A stretch of DNA of 64,000 nt, from the NCBI RefSeq assembly GCF_016239305.1, contig NZ_JAEHOQ010000002.1:62001-126000 (forward strand), in the 5' to 3' direction. The position numbers were made by a program, and so were the translations under genes. This document shows positions 61,118 through 64,000 of this stretch, piece after piece. This stretch comes from Proteus vulgaris (GTDB lineage: Bacteria; Pseudomonadota; Gammaproteobacteria; Enterobacterales; Enterobacteriaceae). The notes beneath the pieces were generated by a model, which did not search any database, was not told the DNA's origin, and was given only the letters and a program-made list of their open reading frames with translations. Position 1 is the first letter of the stretch. Each line of letters opens with the position of its first letter.

Positions 61118-63307
61118 CTAAAAATAGTAATTGAGGATACCAAGCACAACACGATCGGTCCCCACACTGCAATAAGTTGAACTAGTACAGCTAGAAATAT
61201 AGGATTTATTCGTGATATTGCTGACAGTTAATCCTAATTCTAAACCCTGTAATTCAGGGTTAATTGCCGATAATTGGTAGCGGAAACTCACATCCCCTAA
61301 CCACACTGCTGGTACCTTAAATGTATTCGTATTATCGCCGTAAGTTGAACCTAAATAACGTACACCAGCACCTAATAATGCACCGTCTAAATAAGGCCGA
61401 TGAAAACGATAATCTATCCATGCAGATCCCGTATGAGTAGGCACTTGAACAGGATGTTTATTTAATGTGGTTGGATCGCTAGTCGATGTTACAATATTAT
61501 GAAGATAGGCATAATTGAGCATCATATTAACTTGTGGCGTTAACGCTAATTTACTTTCAAACTCGAGTCCACGAGAACGGATCTCACCCGATTGCTGATA
61601 ATAATCTGGATTTCTAGGGTTATGTGTTGTGACATTCTCTTGGGTTAATTGATATAAAGAAATACTAACTAGTTGTGTTAACTCAAGATTTTGATATTTA
61701 ATACCCATTTCATATTGTTTTGATTTCATTGGAATAAAGGCTTTTCCATCTACATCTGTGCCTAATACAGGATCAAAACTATCTGATGTACTTATCCAAG
61801 GTGAGAACCCATTATTAAATTGATAACTTAAACCAACACGATGACTCCATGCCGTGTTATGACTTTGCTGTGTAGTACCTGAAATTTGATTATGTGTATC
61901 TAAGTCCGCACTGTCATAGCGGCCACTGAGTAATAAATTCCATTGCTGCCAACGCAGATGATCTTGTAAATAATATCCATAGCGATCAAATTGTTGTTTT
62001 GTGGAAGTACGAGAAACAGGATAAGGCTCAAAATCAGGTTTGTGATGTGATGCCCAAGGATCAAAACTAACCGTTTGTGACCCCCACCAATCTTTGGTCA
62101 TATAGCCATGTTGATAATCAAAACCAGCCATCACAGTATGATTAATATCCCATGTCGATAATTTACCAATTAATTGTGAATCAGTTACCCATGTTTCTGA
62201 TTTACTTGGCGCCTCCTGATAAACCGCAGTTAACAAGCGCTCACCAGGTAAAAAACCACGGGTATAGTCACGACTAATTTCAGTATCAACCTTCATAAAA
62301 CGGGTATTTTGCTTAAATTGCCACTGCGGGGTCAGTTCATATTCAAACAATGAAGTTAATGATTGTTGTTTACGATGTGAATTATCATGGCTTTGATTAT
62401 TATAATTTCGATTAGGATCAACTTGACCATTAGGATTAGGTAATAAACCTAATGCTTGAGCAGGTAATGTATTGTAGTAACCCAGACGAGGTTCTTTTTG
62501 GTATTGACCCAATATTGTCCAACTCAATGCATCATTCGGTTTCCAAGTGATAGCGGGAGAGAGAAGAAAACGAGTTTGACGAGAAGAAGGTATTTGCGAC
62601 TCTTGTTCAAGTGCTACCCCTGAAACACGATATAACCATGTTTCATCTTCATTAAGAGCTGATGTGGTATCAAATTTAATACCATGATTTTTATTATTAC
62701 CTGCTTGCAATTGTACTTGGTGTTGCGTTTCTGCGGAAGGACGGCGCGATATCATATTAATCACACCACCTGCGCCACCTTGTCCATATAAGACAGATGC
62801 AGGGCCATGCACGGCTTCGATACTTTCTAAACTCCAACTATCAATTTGTGGCGCCCAAATACCACTATTGCCCAGCATTCTTAAGCCATCTAAATAATAG
62901 TCTGCATCAAATCCGCGCATTTTTGAGTAATCAATACCGCTACCAAAAGCACCAAATTTTTCACTCACAATCCCTGAGCTATAACGTAATGCTTGACTAA
63001 TGGACTCAGAGGGCAAGTTATCTAGTTGGCTACGATTAACAACTGAAACCATTTGTGGTGCTTCTAATAAAGTGGCATCACTTTTCGTCGCAATTGTCTG
63101 TTGTTTTGCAACATATCCGTAAGGTTGTGCATCAGACGATGAACTTGGCGTTGCAGTTACTATAATTTTTTCAATATTTTCTGTAGCAAAAGAGGGTGAT
63201 ATGACACTTAATGAAATTAGTGTTGGTAAAACAATGGAATAACTACATTTCCAATAATTTTTTAATTGCTTATTTGGACAATGTATCGTTTGAGGCAGTA
63301 GCAACAT
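61118..63307 (-). CDS. TonB-dependent siderophore receptor
   Basis: A roughly 729-residue outer-membrane receptor. The mature N-terminus TENIEKIIVTATPS carries a TonB box-like segment. The plug has MVSVVNRSQLDNLPSESI, KMRGFDADYYLDGLRML and IEAVHGPASVLYGQGGAGGVINMISRRP, and the barrel ends with LNYYF. A C-x6-C loop precedes the last strand. The ORF could begin at 63358, but the probable -10 lies there and GGGA precedes ATG 63307, so I chose 63307. It heads an operon with a binding protein and the lectin-fold gene. A TetR-type operator and a perfect Fur box lie upstream. Confidence 0.88.
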   Translation of the reverse strand: MLLLPQTIHCPNKQLKNYWKCSYSIVLPTLISLSVISPSFATENIEKIIVTATPSSSSDAQPYGYVAKQQTIATKSDATLLEAPQMVSVVNRSQLDNLPSESISQALRYSSGIVSEKFGAFGSGIDYSKMRGFDADYYLDGLRMLGNSGIWAPQIDSWSLESIEAVHGPASVLYGQGGAGGVINMISRRPSAETQHQVQLQAGNNKNHGIKFDTTSALNEDETWLYRVSGVALEQESQIPSSRQTRFLLSPAITWKPNDALSWTILGQYQKEPRLGYYNTLPAQALGLLPNPNGQVDPNRNYNNQSHDNSHRKQQSLTSLFEYELTPQWQFKQNTRFMKVDTEISRDYTRGFLPGERLLTAVYQEAPSKSETWVTDSQLIGKLSTWDINHTVMAGFDYQHGYMTKDWWGSQTVSFDPWASHHKPDFEPYPVSRTSTKQQFDRYGYYLQDHLRWQQWNLLLSGRYDSADLDTHNQISGTTQQSHNTAWSHRVGLSYQFNNGFSPWISTSDSFDPVLGTDVDGKAFIPMKSKQYEMGIKYQNLELTQLVSISLYQLTQENVTTHNPRNPDYYQQSGEIRSRGLEFESKLALTPQVNMMLNYAYLHNIVTSTSDPTTLNKHPVQVPTHTGSAWIDYRFHRPYLDGALLGAGVRYLGSTYGDNTNTFKVPAVWLGDVSFRYQLSAINPELQGLELGLTVSNITNKSYISSCTSSTYCSVGTDRVVLGILNYYF

Positions 63308-63359
63308 AATGATCCCAAAAAATGAAATAAACCATGATTGACTCGTGGTCGGTAACATA

Positions 63360-63405
63360 CACTAACGACCGACTGTCAGTCAATATAAATGATAATCATT
63401 TATAT
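63360..63405 (-). promoter_or_regulatory. TetR-type operator next to a perfect Fur box
   Basis: GACCGACTGTCAGTC (63367-63381) overlaps a minus-strand -35 TTGACT (63378-63383). Directly upstream, ATATAAATGAT-A-ATCATTTATAT (63383-63405) is a perfect 11-bp-arm dyad with the Fur core GATAATCATT. The two sites touch, so both proteins could act at one promoter. Confidence 0.75.
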
Positions 63406-63456
63406 TTGTATTGCCATAAAAGTAGAACGAAGTCATGAGTGAAATAAAATAGGGGG

Positions 63457-63504
63457 AGAGCGATGAGAGGATCTCTTATTTAGCAGATACCGTGCGCTCT
63501 TTTT
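63457..63504 (+). terminator. Possible plus-strand terminator
   Basis: AGAGCG (63457-63462) pairs with CGCTCT (63495-63500) followed by TTTT, with an inner AGAG/CTCT pair. It could end a short transcript starting near the Fur box. Confidence 0.35.
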
Positions 63505-63544
63505 AAATAAAATACAACAATGGTTGTTTTATAATCTATGCAAT

Positions 63545-63578
63545 AAAAAGGCCTGATAAATAGTTATCAAGCCTTTTG
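63545..63578 (-). terminator. Terminator of ybiT
   Basis: Minus-strand AAAAGGC (63571-63577) pairs with GCCTTTTT (63545-63552), with inner TGATAA/TTATCA pairing, ending in a T run. Confidence 0.8.
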
Positions 63579-63608
63579 TTTGCTTATTACTTTAATTTTG
63601 CTGTGAAA

Positions 63609-64000
63609 TTAAAGCGTAACGCCTTTTTTAGCAAGGAACTCATCATAAGTACCTTGGAAATTAGTCACTTTTTCAGGTATAATTTCAATAATACGATTTG
63701 CTAATGAACTTACGAATTCGCGGTCATGAGAAACAAAAATCAAAGTACCTTGATAAAGTTCTAATGCCATATTCAGTGATTCAATAGATTCCATATCTAA
63801 GTGGTTGGTTGGCTCATCCATAATCAAAATGTTTGGTTTTTGCATCATCAGCTTACCAAATAACATTCTGCCTTTTTCACCACCCGATAAAACTTGAACT
63901 GATTTTTTCAAGTCATCTTGAGAGAACAGTAAGCGACCTAATACGCTACGGACTGATTGCTCGTCATCTTCTGGTTTCATCCATAAGCTCATCCAATCAA
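63609..64000 (-). CDS. ybiT: ABC-F ATPase YbiT, 3' part
   Basis: About 130 C-terminal residues; the frame stays open through the right edge, so the gene begins outside. It shows the second-domain signature [18 protein letters not shown], Walker [20 protein letters not shown] and the H-loop [16 protein letters not shown]. These match E. coli YbiT almost word for word; the C-terminal end [14 protein letters not shown] also fits. YbiT is a translation-factor-type ABC-F protein of the ribosome. A terminator lies at 63545-63578. Confidence 0.93.
   Translation of the reverse strand, partial: DWMSLWMKPEDDEQSVRSVLGRLLFSQDDLKKSVQVLSGGEKGRMLFGKLMMQKPNILIMDEPTNHLDMESIESLNMALELYQGTLIFVSHDREFVSSLANRIIEIIPEKVTNFQGTYDEFLAKKGVTL

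Noticed and set aside
1-64000. Insertion sequences, prophage, CRISPR or tRNA/rRNA genes
   Set aside because: No transposase, integrase, regularly spaced repeats or RNA-gene signatures were seen on reading both strands.

Overview
The window is AT-rich enterobacterial chromosome, most likely Proteus or a close relative in the Morganellaceae. The basis is the low GC, short intergenic spacing, and close matches (recalled, not searched) to Enterobacterales genes: glgBXCAP, leuE, yqfB, ddlA, ydeE, accA, fhuACDB and ybiT. I saw no rRNA, tRNA, insertion sequence, integrase or CRISPR array. The region reads as a metabolic and accessory stretch with many small regulator/transporter pairs.

Layout. 1-6192: a plus-strand catabolic operon with the end of a PfkB-type sugar kinase, a tripartite tricarboxylate transporter (tctCBA), split dihydroxyacetone-kinase-like subunits (dhaK, dhaL) and a DapA-family aldolase, closed by a strong terminator. 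6223-8507: a hydroxyaspartate/serine ammonia-lyase overlapping a RidA-family deaminase gene, then an unrecognised 264-residue protein. 8715-10874: an MFS exporter divergent from a cysteine-rich HTH regulator with a palindromic operator. 10898-20508: the complete glycogen operon glgBXCAP on the minus strand. 20873-31294: a LysR/TauE pair, a TetR/DJ-1 pair, acetyltransferases, an FAD oxidoreductase, leuE, an O-methyltransferase, and a DNA-alkylation repair pair (AlkA-like plus an Ada-like protein without its N-terminal sensor) followed by yqfB. 31352-33342: an ABC-F ATPase preceded by a leader with an upstream ORF, strong ribosome site and hairpin. 33376-38982: an MFS pump under a MerR-type promoter, ddlA, and a DMT exporter divergent from a MocR-type regulator. 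39041-50347: a hydrolase, small secreted proteins, an orphan MetQ-like lipoprotein beside a methionine gamma-lyase-like enzyme, an AraC regulator, a phosphoesterase, ydeE, and an accA-like gene followed by a LysR regulator. 50351-63405: an MFS drug-type exporter, a TetR regulator, a fhuACDB-type siderophore uptake operon, and a second TonB receptor/binding protein operon whose last gene encodes an FGE/C-type-lectin-fold protein. 63609-64000: the 3' end of ybiT.

Working together. The most notable links are regulatory. A 15-bp GACYGACNGTCRGTC palindrome overlaps the proposed -35 element of the MFS gene beside tetR and also that of the second siderophore receptor 11 kb away, next to a Fur box. 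This suggests one TetR repressor and Fur jointly control an exporter and an iron-uptake operon. The strongest candidates for undescribed biology are that iron operon with its lectin-fold protein, the ABC-F leader, and the TctCBA-DhaKL-aldolase pathway. All functions are read from sequence; no database search was possible.
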